A stretch of 64,000 bases of DNA from assembly GCF_003590835.1 (NCBI RefSeq), contig NZ_QYUQ01000002.1, positions 1,860,001 to 1,924,000 of the forward strand, in the 5' to 3' direction. The notes below the pieces were generated by a model, which was given only the letters and a program-made list of their open reading frames with translations, was not told the origin of the DNA and did no database searches. This DNA is from Noviherbaspirillum sedimenti. Lineage in GTDB: Bacteria > Pseudomonadota > Gammaproteobacteria > Burkholderiales > Burkholderiaceae_D. The position numbers and the translations under genes are program-made. Below are positions 16,998 to 25,509 of this stretch, one piece after another. Numbering within the stretch: the stretch's first letter is position 1; each line of letters opens with the position of its first letter.

Positions 16998-18187
16998 AGA
17001 CACACATGAAAACTGACAGACGCCGCCTCATCATCGGCACCATCATGGCCGGTCACTTCATCGCGGCATTCGTCGCGCTGGGCATGCCGCCGTTTTTTGC
17101 GCTTATCCTTGAAAAGGCCTTGCATAGCGACGCAGTGTATTTGGCCGGATGGCTTTACGTGGTGCCGTCTTTCTGTACCGCGATCAGCAGCCCGTGGTGG
17201 GGCAAGCTGGCGGACAGGTTCGGCAAGAAGCCGCTGTTGCTGCGCGCGCAACTGGGACTGGCGGGCAGCTTCCTGCTGGCCGGCTTTGCGCCCAACACCT
17301 GGGTGTTTTTCGTCGCATTGCTGCTGCAAGGTCTGCTCGGTGGCACGTTCTCCGCGTCCAACGCCTACCTGGCAACCGTCGTCAATGGCGCGGAATTAAC
17401 CCGCAGCCTGACTTTGATGCAGTGGTCGGCCCGCGCCGCACTGGTGGTCGCACCGACCGGCCTGGGCATGCTGATGATGACGGTCGAATCGCCCCTGAGT
17501 TTGTACCGCTATCTGGCGCTACTGCCCTTGTGCGCGGCCGCGCTCATTTGGCGGCTGCCGACTCAGCAGACGCAGAATGCGGGCAAAGCGCCGCCACCGG
17601 CATCAGACAAGATCGTCGAGGCGACGCCGCGACAGATCTACGCCTTGCAGTTCGCATTCGTCTTCGCCACCGTGATGACATTTCCCTACTTTGTGCCGTT
17701 CATCCAATCGTCCGGCGCTGCGATGTCGCCGGCGCTTGCCGGCGTCCTGTTCGGCCTGCCGCATTTAATGTATTTGCTCTGCGCGGTACCGCTCAGCCGC
17801 CATCTCGGAAAAGACAGCCTGGTCCGTTCGCTGGCGCTGTCGTTTCTGGCGCTCGCCGTATCGCTTCTGGGACAGGCATTGGCGCCGTCGCTGCCCGTGA
17901 TAACGGCCTGGCGCGTCGTGATGGGACTGGCGATGACAGCCGGGTTTATCGGCCTGCACGCCTTGATCGCCGCCATCGTCCATGGCGGCAATGCCGGCAC
18001 GACGTTCGGCTGGTTCGAAAGCAGTTCCAAGTGGGGCGCGGTGGCCGCCGGTCTCACTGCCGGCGTGGCCGTGCAGGCCGTCGATGTGCGCGCACCGTTT
18101 TTCATTGGCGCACTAGCCATGTTTGTGGCGGGCGGATATCTCGCAGGGTTGACGTTTCATCGCCTGCGCCTCAGTAATTATCAATGA
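16994..18187 (+). CDS. pvsC: MFS transporter, probable siderophore exporter (PvsC-like)
   Basis: A 397-residue major facilitator protein with 12 predicted membrane helices. The first helix region is RRLIIGTIMAGHFIAAFVAL, and the MFS motif between helices 2 and 3 appears as GKLADRFGKKPLLL near residue 69. The position between the two NIS synthetase genes and ATGA overlap with the upstream gene mark it as the exporter of the finished siderophore, the role shown for PvsC in vibrioferrin. An alternative start at MKTDRRR (five codons in) cannot be excluded. Confidence 0.85.
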   Translation: MKTHMKTDRRRLIIGTIMAGHFIAAFVALGMPPFFALILEKALHSDAVYLAGWLYVVPSFCTAISSPWWGKLADRFGKKPLLLRAQLGLAGSFLLAGFAPNTWVFFVALLLQGLLGGTFSASNAYLATVVNGAELTRSLTLMQWSARAALVVAPTGLGMLMMTVESPLSLYRYLALLPLCAAALIWRLPTQQTQNAGKAPPPASDKIVEATPRQIYALQFAFVFATVMTFPYFVPFIQSSGAAMSPALAGVLFGLPHLMYLLCAVPLSRHLGKDSLVRSLALSFLALAVSLLGQALAPSLPVITAWRVVMGLAMTAGFIGLHALIAAIVHGGNAGTTFGWFESSSKWGAVAAGLTAGVAVQAVDVRAPFFIGALAMFVAGGYLAGLTFHRLRLSNYQ

Positions 18188-18198
18188 CAGGAGAAATC

Positions 18199-20052
18199 AT
18201 GCAAGCAAATAATCTGGCCTATGCCATCGATCCCGCGTTGCTGGCGCGGCAGGAAGCGCGCCGGCGTTCGATGGAAACGCTGCTGAATTGTTATTGCCGC
18301 GAGGTGGCGGAGCCGCAGGGTCAATTGCATGTCGGACCGCTCTTCGGCCAGTCCGACTGGCCGCAGTCGGTGCAGATGGCGTTGCGCAACAGCGGAAGCA
18401 ACACTGGCGGCAGCGTCATGCACATTCGATTACCGCTGAGCGGAGCGCGACTGCTGACGGTGGTTGAACAGGCTTCCGTCACCGGCAATTACCGTTACCG
18501 ATCGCCATTCTATTGTAAAGCGCCGGCCAAGCCGTGGGACTTGCTTGATTGGGAAGGATTGGCGGGAATGCTATTGCGCGAATTGTCGTTGCAAACCGAC
18601 ACGCCGAGGAACGACGAGTTGATGCAGCAGATCCGCGACAGCGTGAACGTCACCGCGGCGGTGCTGCAATCGTCGCGCCCGGGGCCTTTCGCAGCGGATC
18701 CCTTGCAGGCATTCATCGAGTCCGAGCAGTCGCTGGTATTCGGCCATCCATTCCATCCGGCGCCGAAAAGTCGTCAGGGGGTTTCCTACGACGACATGCT
18801 GCGCTACTCGCCGGAAATAGGGGCAAAGTTCCCGCTGCATTATTTCGCGGTGCGCCGCGAGTACCTGCTGCAGCAATCGGTACTTGACACGCCCTGCGAC
18901 CAGATTATTGCCGAGCAGGCGCCTGACGGCCTCGCCGTCGACGACGACTATGCGCTGATCCCGACGCATCCATGGCAGGCGCGTTACTTACTGGAGCATG
19001 CCAGCGTTGCGCAGGCAATCCGCACCGACCGCATCCGCGATCTCGGTCCGCAAGGGAAAGCGTATTATCCAACCTCGTCGATCCGCACGCTGTTTCACCC
19101 GGAGAATCCATATTTCTATAAAGGTTCGCTGAACATCCGCATCACCAACTGCGTACGCAAGAATGCCGTGTACGAACTGGAAGGCGCGCTGCAGGTCACG
19201 CGAATCATGCGCGAACTGATGCCCGTGTTGCAGCAGCAGTTTCCCGGGGTCCGCGTGCTGGAAGAGCCGGCTTTCATCTCGGTGGACCTGATGCAGAACG
19301 ACGAGCAACTCGACAGGGAAGTGACAGAGGGCTTCGGCATGATCCTGCGTCGCAGCTTCAACGAGGTGCTGCATCCCGGCGTCACTCCCTTGCTGGCCGG
19401 CGCGTTGTTCGGCAACCATCTCCACGGCGAACAGCGCATGCGCGAATTGCTGGCGCAGATGGGGCAGCGCCGCTCCTTGCCGCCTGAAGAAGCGGCGGAA
19501 CAATGGTTTTCGCGCTATGTCGCAGAGGTCATGTACCCGGTGCTGCATTGTTATTTTGCGCATGGCGTGATTTTCGAGCCGCATCTGCAAAACGTGGTGA
19601 TTGGCGTGGCTAGCGGCGAGCCGCGCCAGGTATTCCTGCGCGACTTCGAAGGCGTCAAGCTGGTCAGCGAACGTTTTAGCGAACAGCAGTTGCAGCATGT
19701 CACTCCGCGCACCCGCGCAGCACTCTGGTACAGCAATGAATTGGGCTGGAATCGCATCGCCTACTGCCTGTTTGTAAATAACTTCTGCGAAGCGATCAGC
19801 CAGATCGGTGCGGGTAGTCCGCGCTTGCAGCATCGCTTATGGTCGGTGGTGCGGCACCATCTGCATAATTATCAAACCCAGCACGGCGATGCGCATTCGA
19901 TGCTGCGCATCAAGGCTTTGCTGGATGGCGAACCATTCCCCGGCAAGTCGAATTTGTTGAACCGTTTTTTCAAGCGCGCTGACCGGGCGACGACCTACCT
20001 GCCGGTCGCCAACCCGCTGGGGATGATTGCGGAGGACAAGGCATGGAACTGA
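18199..20052 (+). CDS. pvsD: IucA/IucC-family NIS siderophore synthetase (PvsD-like)
   Basis: A 617-residue second NIS synthetase. Conserved elements include KSRQGVSYDDMLRYSPE near residue 193, IPTHPWQARYLLEHASV near 253, the nucleotide-binding YYPTSSIRTLFHPENPYF near 291, and FEPHLQNVVIGV near 459. The HPWQ and TSSIRTL wording is typical of citrate-activating NIS enzymes such as AcsD and PvsD. Start 18199 is preferred because GGAG at 18190-18193 is at good distance; the ATG at 18184 overlaps the upstream stop. Two different NIS enzymes imply a citrate core modified at both ends. Confidence 0.85.
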   Translation: MQANNLAYAIDPALLARQEARRRSMETLLNCYCREVAEPQGQLHVGPLFGQSDWPQSVQMALRNSGSNTGGSVMHIRLPLSGARLLTVVEQASVTGNYRYRSPFYCKAPAKPWDLLDWEGLAGMLLRELSLQTDTPRNDELMQQIRDSVNVTAAVLQSSRPGPFAADPLQAFIESEQSLVFGHPFHPAPKSRQGVSYDDMLRYSPEIGAKFPLHYFAVRREYLLQQSVLDTPCDQIIAEQAPDGLAVDDDYALIPTHPWQARYLLEHASVAQAIRTDRIRDLGPQGKAYYPTSSIRTLFHPENPYFYKGSLNIRITNCVRKNAVYELEGALQVTRIMRELMPVLQQQFPGVRVLEEPAFISVDLMQNDEQLDREVTEGFGMILRRSFNEVLHPGVTPLLAGALFGNHLHGEQRMRELLAQMGQRRSLPPEEAAEQWFSRYVAEVMYPVLHCYFAHGVIFEPHLQNVVIGVASGEPRQVFLRDFEGVKLVSERFSEQQLQHVTPRTRAALWYSNELGWNRIAYCLFVNNFCEAISQIGAGSPRLQHRLWSVVRHHLHNYQTQHGDAHSMLRIKALLDGEPFPGKSNLLNRFFKRADRATTYLPVANPLGMIAEDKAWN

Positions 20053-21281
20053 GGCTGGCCAAGGTTTTCGCAAGCATTCGCGCGGCACAAATCGCTGCCG
20101 GCGAACCCTTGTGCGCGTATGTCTACGACCTGGAAGGATTACGCCGGCACGCGGCCCATGTGGCCGGTTCCTTGCCGGCAGGATGCGAATTGTTCTATGC
20201 CATCAAGGCCAATTCCGATTTGCCGATTCTGCAAACGCTGGCGCCGCTGGTGCACGGCTTTGAAGTGTCGTCTGGCGGCGAATTGGCATGGGTGCGCGAG
20301 AATTTTGCCGATGTGCCGGTGATTTTCAGTGGGCCGGGGAAGCTCGATAGCGAACTCGATGCAGCGGTCGGGCTAGGCGTCGATTGCCTGCATGTCGAAA
20401 GCCTGAATGAATTGCAGCGCCTGGCCGCAATTGTCAAGCCCTGGAGCAAGACGCAGGGCGTGCTGTTGCGAATCAATCTGGCGCTCGACAAGCTCGTCGA
20501 AACCAGCTTGATGATGGGTGGGAAGCCGACACCCTTCGGCATTCCGGCACAGCAATTGCCGGAATGCCTGGCATGGTTGCGCGACCATCCGGAGATCCGG
20601 TTGTGCGGCTTTCATTTCCATTTGCTGTCGCACCAGCTCGATGCGCAAGCGCATTTGCAACTGTTGGACGCCTATCTGAACCAGGCACTGCAATGGTGCG
20701 AGCAATACCGGCTAGCCATTGAACAGATCAATGTCGGTGGCGGCATCGGCGTCAATTACCGGCAGCCGGACCGGCAGTTCGATTGGAAAACTTTCAGCGG
20801 TGGCTTGCCAGCATTGATGGAAAAGAGCGGCTTGTCCGGAGTCAGAATGCGCTTCGAACTGGGGCGCTATATCACTGCGGCATGCGGTTACTACGCGATG
20901 CAGATTATCGACATCAAGCGCAGCTACGGCAAAACTTTTGTGGTCGGACGAGGCGGCTCGCACCACTTCCGCACTCCCTATGCGCAGGGCCACAGCCATC
21001 CCTTCCATGTGCTGCCGGTCGATGCATGGCCTTATGCGTTTCCCCGTCCAGAAGCATCGAATGAACGGATCAGCGTGGTGGGGCAGCTTTGCACGCCGAA
21101 AGACCTGCTGGCGTCCGATGCGCCTGTTGAGTCTGTGCGCTGCAACGATCTGGTGGTGTTTCCCTATGCCGGCGCGTACGCATGGCATATTTCGCACCAC
21201 GATTTCCTGCGGCATCCGCACCCGATTCAATGGTATTTGCCGGTAGAGGATGACGCACATGCTGCAAATGAACAAGCTTAA
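20043..21281 (+). CDS. pvsE: PLP-dependent decarboxylase of siderophore synthesis (PvsE/SbnH-like)
   Basis: A 412-residue fold-type III PLP decarboxylase of the diaminopimelate/ornithine decarboxylase group. The PLP lysine is in LFYAIKANSDLPIL near residue 56, HFHLLSHQLDAQ near 194 marks the barrel, GGGIGVNY near 235 is the phosphate-binding glycine loop, and GQLCTPKDLLASD near 348 carries the catalytic cysteine region. In vibrioferrin and achromobactin pathways the counterpart decarboxylates a citryl-serine intermediate to citryl-ethanolamine; in staphyloferrin B SbnH acts on a citryl-diaminopropionate. The gene overlaps pvsD by 10 bases and the aldolase by 32. Confidence 0.85.
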   Translation: MELRLAKVFASIRAAQIAAGEPLCAYVYDLEGLRRHAAHVAGSLPAGCELFYAIKANSDLPILQTLAPLVHGFEVSSGGELAWVRENFADVPVIFSGPGKLDSELDAAVGLGVDCLHVESLNELQRLAAIVKPWSKTQGVLLRINLALDKLVETSLMMGGKPTPFGIPAQQLPECLAWLRDHPEIRLCGFHFHLLSHQLDAQAHLQLLDAYLNQALQWCEQYRLAIEQINVGGGIGVNYRQPDRQFDWKTFSGGLPALMEKSGLSGVRMRFELGRYITAACGYYAMQIIDIKRSYGKTFVVGRGGSHHFRTPYAQGHSHPFHVLPVDAWPYAFPRPEASNERISVVGQLCTPKDLLASDAPVESVRCNDLVVFPYAGAYAWHISHHDFLRHPHPIQWYLPVEDDAHAANEQA

Positions 21282-22074
21282 GCGCGCGCTCGCCGACGGC
21301 AAGACGGTATTCGGATTGCTCAATTCGATTCCATCGCCCCTGATGGTGGAAATGATCGGCTATGCGGGCTACGATTTCGTGATCCTGGACATGGAGCATG
21401 TCTGCGTCAACCCCGAGACACTGGAAAACATGGTGCGGGCAGCCGAGTGCGCAGGCATGACCGCCCTGGTCCGTGTGCCGAATGCAGCACCAGAAACCAT
21501 CTTGCGCGCACTGGACTGCGGCGCGCTCGGAATCGTCGTGCCCCATGTGCGCAGTCGTGCCGATGCCGAACAAGCGGTCGCGGCCAGCCGCTATCATCCG
21601 CTGGGCAGCCGCGGCATCAGCGGCGGACGCACCACCGGTTTCGGCGCGATTGACTTGCCGACGTATTTTAACCGGGCAAATGCCGAGATCATTGTGGTGG
21701 CAATGATCGAAGACAGGGAGGGAGTCGACAACCTGGATGCAATCCTGTCGGTCGCTGGCATCGACATGGTGCTGGAAGGGGCGATCGACTTATCCCAGTC
21801 ATATGGCGTGCCGGGGCAAGCGCAACATCCTGACGTGCAAGCCGCCATCGACAAGATTGCCACCGCGTGCGACCAGCACGCGGTCAAATTCTGTGCGATT
21901 CCGCGCGCTGCGGATCAGTTGGCCCGCTGGAAGGCGCGCGACGTACAAGCGTATTTGCTGGGGGATGATCGCGGCGTCAGCTTCCGGGCGCTCAAGGCGC
22001 ATGCAAGTGGAATGCGAAGCGCTGGTGATGCGTCAGATGCCGTTGCGAAGGACAAGAAGGTAATGTCTGGCTAA
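21250..22074 (+). CDS. HpcH/HpaI aldolase family protein, probable SbnG/AcsB-like citrate synthase
   Basis: A 274-residue (beta/alpha)8 enzyme of the HpcH/HpaI class: [20 protein letters not shown] near residue 38 and [15 protein letters not shown] near 97, followed by [14 protein letters not shown]. In staphyloferrin B and achromobactin clusters a homologue (SbnG, AcsB) makes citrate from oxaloacetate and acetyl-CoA outside the TCA cycle, dedicated to the siderophore. That role is inferred here from the same context. It starts inside the end of pvsE, so it is translationally coupled. ATGs at 21250, 21259 and 21268 are all possible; 21259 has the best spacing from GAGG. Vibrio pvs operons end with pvsE, so this gene is an extra. 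Confidence 0.8.
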   Translation: MTHMLQMNKLKRALADGKTVFGLLNSIPSPLMVEMIGYAGYDFVILDMEHVCVNPETLENMVRAAECAGMTALVRVPNAAPETILRALDCGALGIVVPHVRSRADAEQAVAASRYHPLGSRGISGGRTTGFGAIDLPTYFNRANAEIIVVAMIEDREGVDNLDAILSVAGIDMVLEGAIDLSQSYGVPGQAQHPDVQAAIDKIATACDQHAVKFCAIPRAADQLARWKARDVQAYLLGDDRGVSFRALKAHASGMRSAGDASDAVAKDKKVMSG

Positions 22075-22075
22075 G

Positions 22076-22338
22076 GCATGCACCAATCTTTTATGTAAGC
22101 AAGCGGCCGTCGCTTCCAATGCATCCATGCTCTGCTGCGGCGTTTGGGGATACTGACCCGCCAATGCGCGTCGGCTGAGGATGCGTGGCATCGATTCGAC
22201 CATGTTTTGCCACGATCCGCTCAGCGGCGGGCACAAAGGCGTCACGCCATGCGCAATCAAGCACAACACCAGAGCCGGCGGCAGGTCTGCCGGCAGCGTG
22301 ATCGGTTTGGTCAGTCCCTGCTGCAGGCAATACCGCAT
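22076..22338 (-). pseudogene. remnant of an IS transposase (C-terminal part)
   Basis: The frame reads [20 protein letters not shown], then [20 protein letters not shown] and [23 protein letters not shown]-x-N-M-x-E-S followed by RRAL-x-GQ-x-P is the C-terminal DDE glutamate region of an IS630-related transposase group. Nothing upstream supplies the rest of the protein, and the frame runs on antisense into the aldolase gene. It is a decayed end fragment at the border of the siderophore operon. The remaining bases up to 22394 show nothing else. Confidence 0.6.
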
Positions 22339-22394
22339 TGGCCGCGGTCGTAACGCCTTGCATGATCTGGCCAGGCATATTGCGCAATTACGAT

Positions 22395-22738
22395 CTAAAG
22401 TTTCGCCTTGATCAGCTTGCCCAGCTTCGCCACGCCTTCGCGGATCTTTTCCGGCGGCACCGTCACGAAGCTTAGGCGCAAGGTATTGTGCTGCGGGTCG
22501 TTGGCATAGAACGGCGCGCTTGGCACAAAGGCCACCAGTTCGGCGACTGCCTCATCAAGCAGCTTCATGCTGTCGATATGCTCGGGCGGGCGAACCCAGA
22601 TGAACATGCCGCCTTCCGGGCGGGTCCAGCGGGTACCGGTCGGGAAGAATTCCTCCAGCGCCGACAGCATTACCTGGCACTGGTCCGCATACAGCTTGCG
22701 GATCGTCGGGATGTGCCCATCCAGGAAACCGTCCTTGA
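22395..22738 (-). pseudogene. 3' fragment of an aminotransferase gene, duplicate of 26733-27077
   Basis: This stretch encodes the last 115 or so residues of the PLP aminotransferase that is complete at 26733-27926, including GGMFIWVRPPEHIDSMKLLD and [20 protein letters not shown], with the same stop position. Identity is about 95 percent by eye and includes about 12 bases past the stop. Homology ends abruptly at 22738 (...CCGTCCTTGA), next to the end of potF. It has no start and cannot make a functional enzyme. The pair forms direct repeats around the ABC transporter genes. Confidence 0.85.
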
Positions 22739-22758
22739 TCTGCCTCTCCAGAGCCGGT

Positions 22759-23823
22759 TCATTTCACCTTGATTTCGGTCCACATGCGGCCAAGAATGCG
22801 CCGTTCGCGCGGTTCCATATCGCGAATCATTTCCAGCCGCTGCAGCATTGCCGCATCGGGAAAGATGTTCGGATCGCTTGCGATGTCGTGCCGAATGAAA
22901 CGTGCGGCGTCGCGATTCGGATTCCCCGCGCCTATCATGTTGGCAAGGCTCGCAGAATTCTCGCCCTCCAGCATGAAATCGATGAAGCGATGCGCGAGGG
23001 CGCCCTGGCGGCCGCCGCGATGCAACACCATGTTGTCGACCGCCAGAACCGCGCCTTCCCGTGGGGTGAAATAGCCGATCGCAAAGGGGCGCCGCGCTGC
23101 GCGCGCATCCTCGCGCGCGCGGAACATGTCGTTCGAATAGCCGTGCGCAACCCAGATATTGCCGATGGCCAGGTCCTTGATGTAAGTGCTGTTGGAGAAT
23201 GCCGCCCAATAAGGCTTGGCCCGCAGGATCAATTGCTTCGCCTGTTCCCACTTGCGCATGTCGCGATCCTGGATGGAGTAGCCGAGATACTTCATCGCCG
23301 CCCCCATTAACTCCCTTTGGCTGTTCAGGACAGTCACCTTGCCCTTGAGTTTCTGCAAGTACCTTGGCTCGAAAATCAGCGCCCAGGAATCGGTGGGCAA
23401 TCCCAGTTGGCGCAACTTGTCGACGTTGTAGCCGATCAGCGTGACCGAATAGGCATAAGGCACTGAATACCGATTGCCCGGGTCATACCAGAGATTGAGG
23501 AACGCCGGCTTGATATTGGCGAGATGCCCAAGGGCCTCCTTGTCCAGTGGCAGCAAGGCATGCTGGCGGATCAGCGTTTCAACCGCATTACCGGTCGGCA
23601 CCAGGATATCGTAACCGGTGGCACCGGCCTCGAGCTTGGCCAGCATTTCCTCATTATCGGAATAGTAATCCTGCTTGACCCGGCAAGCGCAGCGCGCTTC
23701 GAAGCGCCGCAGCGTCTCATCGGCAATGTAGTTATTCCAATTGTAGAGATAGAGCGTGTCCCTGGCGTTCGCAACGGCGCATGCAAGCATCATCAGCAGC
23801 AGGCATAGAAATCGCATGGTCAT
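22759..23823 (-). CDS. potF: polyamine-type ABC transporter periplasmic binding protein (PotF/PotD family)
   Basis: A 354-residue secreted binding protein. MTMRFLCLLLMMLACAVANA is the signal peptide, followed by the family hallmark TLYLYNWNNYIADETLRRFE and later GYDILVPTGNAVETLIRQ. AVDNMVLHRGG and the C-terminal FIDFMLEGENSA region also fit. PotF/PotD proteins bind putrescine or spermidine through aromatic and acidic residues; related proteins take other amines, so the substrate is uncertain. It is the last gene of a minus-strand four-gene operon (ATPase, two permeases, binding protein), four bases from the permease stop. ATG 23817 is an equally good start. Confidence 0.85.
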   Translation of the reverse strand: MTMRFLCLLLMMLACAVANARDTLYLYNWNNYIADETLRRFEARCACRVKQDYYSDNEEMLAKLEAGATGYDILVPTGNAVETLIRQHALLPLDKEALGHLANIKPAFLNLWYDPGNRYSVPYAYSVTLIGYNVDKLRQLGLPTDSWALIFEPRYLQKLKGKVTVLNSQRELMGAAMKYLGYSIQDRDMRKWEQAKQLILRAKPYWAAFSNSTYIKDLAIGNIWVAHGYSNDMFRAREDARAARRPFAIGYFTPREGAVLAVDNMVLHRGGRQGALAHRFIDFMLEGENSASLANMIGAGNPNRDAARFIRHDIASDPNIFPDAAMLQRLEMIRDMEPRERRILGRMWTEIKVK

Positions 23824-23827
23824 GGCG

Positions 23828-24637
23828 TCAGGCCCTCTTCCGCCCGGTGGATTTATGCGCGTGTAACCTGCCGTGCAAGACCTCCGGCGAGATGCGCGAT
23901 GCTGCCACGATCATGGTCAACGTCACCGTCATCAGCAGGGTGGATACCGCGTTGACCTCCGGCGTGACGGCAACCTTGATCATGGAATAGATTTGCAACG
24001 GCAAGGTCTTGACGCCGACACCGGCATTGAAAAAAGTAATGACAAAATCGTCTATCGACAGGGTGAATGCGATCAGAAAACCGGCAACGACTGCCGGCAG
24101 GATCAGCGGCAGCGTCACATGACGGAACGTCTTCCACGGGTTGGCGCCCAAATCGCGCGCCGCCTCGAAGACATTCTTGTCCATGCCGATCAGGCGCGAA
24201 TGCACGATGATGGCAACCGCGCCCAGCGAAAATGTAATATGGGAGACGAGTATCGACCAGAATCCCAGAGTCAGGTCCAGCATTTGTCGAAAAAACAGCA
24301 GCAGCGATACGCCAAGCAGGATTTCCGGCATGGCGACCGGCGCCAGCACCAGGACGGGCAGCACGCGGAACCTGTACTTGTGCATGGCGATGCCGGCCAT
24401 GGTGCCGAGCAGCGTGGATAGCGTGCTGGAAATCGACGCAATGACCAGCGAGTTGCGGGCAGCGGCAAGCATGTCGGCGTCGCGCAATAGCGTGGCATAC
24501 CAGCGCGTCGTGAATCCCATCCATTGCGCATTCAATTCCGAATCATTAAAAGAAAATAGCACGACAATCGCGAGCGGAATGTACAGGAGCGCATACCCGG
24601 CCATGGCCGCGCACCATAGCGCAAGTCCGGCGCGCAT
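23828..24637 (-). CDS. potI: polyamine-type ABC transporter permease (PotI/PotC family)
   Basis: A 269-residue inner-membrane permease with about six helices. The EAA loop that contacts the ATPase reads EAARDLGANPWKTFRHVTLP near residue 170. GFLIAFTLSIDDFVITFF near 195 is characteristic of PotC/PotI. The start at 24637 overlaps the potH stop (TGATG) behind GGGGAG; longer starts would lie antisense-like inside potH. It forms the channel with PotH. Confidence 0.88.
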   Translation of the reverse strand: MRAGLALWCAAMAGYALLYIPLAIVVLFSFNDSELNAQWMGFTTRWYATLLRDADMLAAARNSLVIASISSTLSTLLGTMAGIAMHKYRFRVLPVLVLAPVAMPEILLGVSLLLFFRQMLDLTLGFWSILVSHITFSLGAVAIIVHSRLIGMDKNVFEAARDLGANPWKTFRHVTLPLILPAVVAGFLIAFTLSIDDFVITFFNAGVGVKTLPLQIYSMIKVAVTPEVNAVSTLLMTVTLTMIVAASRISPEVLHGRLHAHKSTGRKRA

Positions 24638-25509
24638 CAACGCTCCCCGCCGCGGCGCACGAAGCGCGCAGAGAGCGTGGCCACGGCAAGAAAAACCAGT
24701 GTCAGGATGAGCGACAGGGCCGCGCCAAAAGGCCAATCGCGACTCTCAAGAAACTGCTCCTTGATCAGATTGCCGATCAGGATGTCGCCGGTGCCTCCCA
24801 GGAGTTCTGGAATGGCAAATATGCCGAGCACCGGAATGAATACCAGGGCGCTGCCGGAGAAAATTCCGGGCAGCGACATGGGAAAAGTCACCTTCCAGAA
24901 TCTCTGCCAGGGATGCGCGCCCAGATCGCGTGCCGCGTCGAGCAGCAAGGGATCATGTTTCTCCAGGTTGGTATAAAGCGGCAGTATCATGAATGGCAGG
25001 TGGACGTAGACCATGCCGGCAATAACTGCAAAGGGCGTATAGAGCAAGTCGAACGGCCCCAGGATAATGATCCAGGCGTAGATGCGGATCAAAAAATTGC
25101 TGGAGAAAGGAAGGATCACCAGAATCACCATGACGTCGCGCTGCCGCAGCGGCCGGCGCGCTATCCATAACGCCAGCGGATACGCCAGCGCCAGGCAAAT
25201 CAGCGTCGTCGCCAATGACACCAGCAGCGATTTGACGAGGATTTCGGCGAAGATCACGTCGCTGAAAAAGAAGCGGTAGCTTTCCAGGGTCAAGCCCGCG
25301 TCGCCTGCCACGCCTGCGACTTTCCGCAGCGGGGCGAGGCCGCCGAATTCGCCGGGGAAGCGGAATGACGCCACCACCATAATAATGGACGGCAAGACGA
25401 GAAAAACGATCAGAAACGCATAGGGTGGCGCTGCCGTCACCCATTTGGCGATGCGCTCGACGCGGGGCAGCCGCCGCTGGTTTTCGCGAAGGGGATGCGG
25501 CTCAGTCAC
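24637..25509 (-). CDS. potH: polyamine-type ABC transporter permease (PotH/PotB family)
   Basis: A 290-residue permease starting with GTG (MTEPHPLRENQRR). Helices are visible from AFLIVFLVLPSIIMVVASF on. The EAA-type loop is DAARDLGAHPWQRFWKVTFP near residue 195, then GIFSGSALVFIPVLGIFAIP. The first eight bases overlap the end of the ATPase gene, showing tight coupling. Confidence 0.88.
   Translation of the reverse strand: MTEPHPLRENQRRLPRVERIAKWVTAAPPYAFLIVFLVLPSIIMVVASFRFPGEFGGLAPLRKVAGVAGDAGLTLESYRFFFSDVIFAEILVKSLLVSLATTLICLALAYPLALWIARRPLRQRDVMVILVILPFSSNFLIRIYAWIIILGPFDLLYTPFAVIAGMVYVHLPFMILPLYTNLEKHDPLLLDAARDLGAHPWQRFWKVTFPMSLPGIFSGSALVFIPVLGIFAIPELLGGTGDILIGNLIKEQFLESRDWPFGAALSLILTLVFLAVATLSARFVRRGGER

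Noticed and set aside
13951..22074. staphyloferrin B or rhizoferrin assignment for the siderophore operon
   Set aside because: No sbnA/sbnB homologues and only two NIS synthetases with an ATP-grasp enzyme; rhizoferrin needs a single NIS enzyme. The pvsABCDE order fits better, though the product remains unproven.
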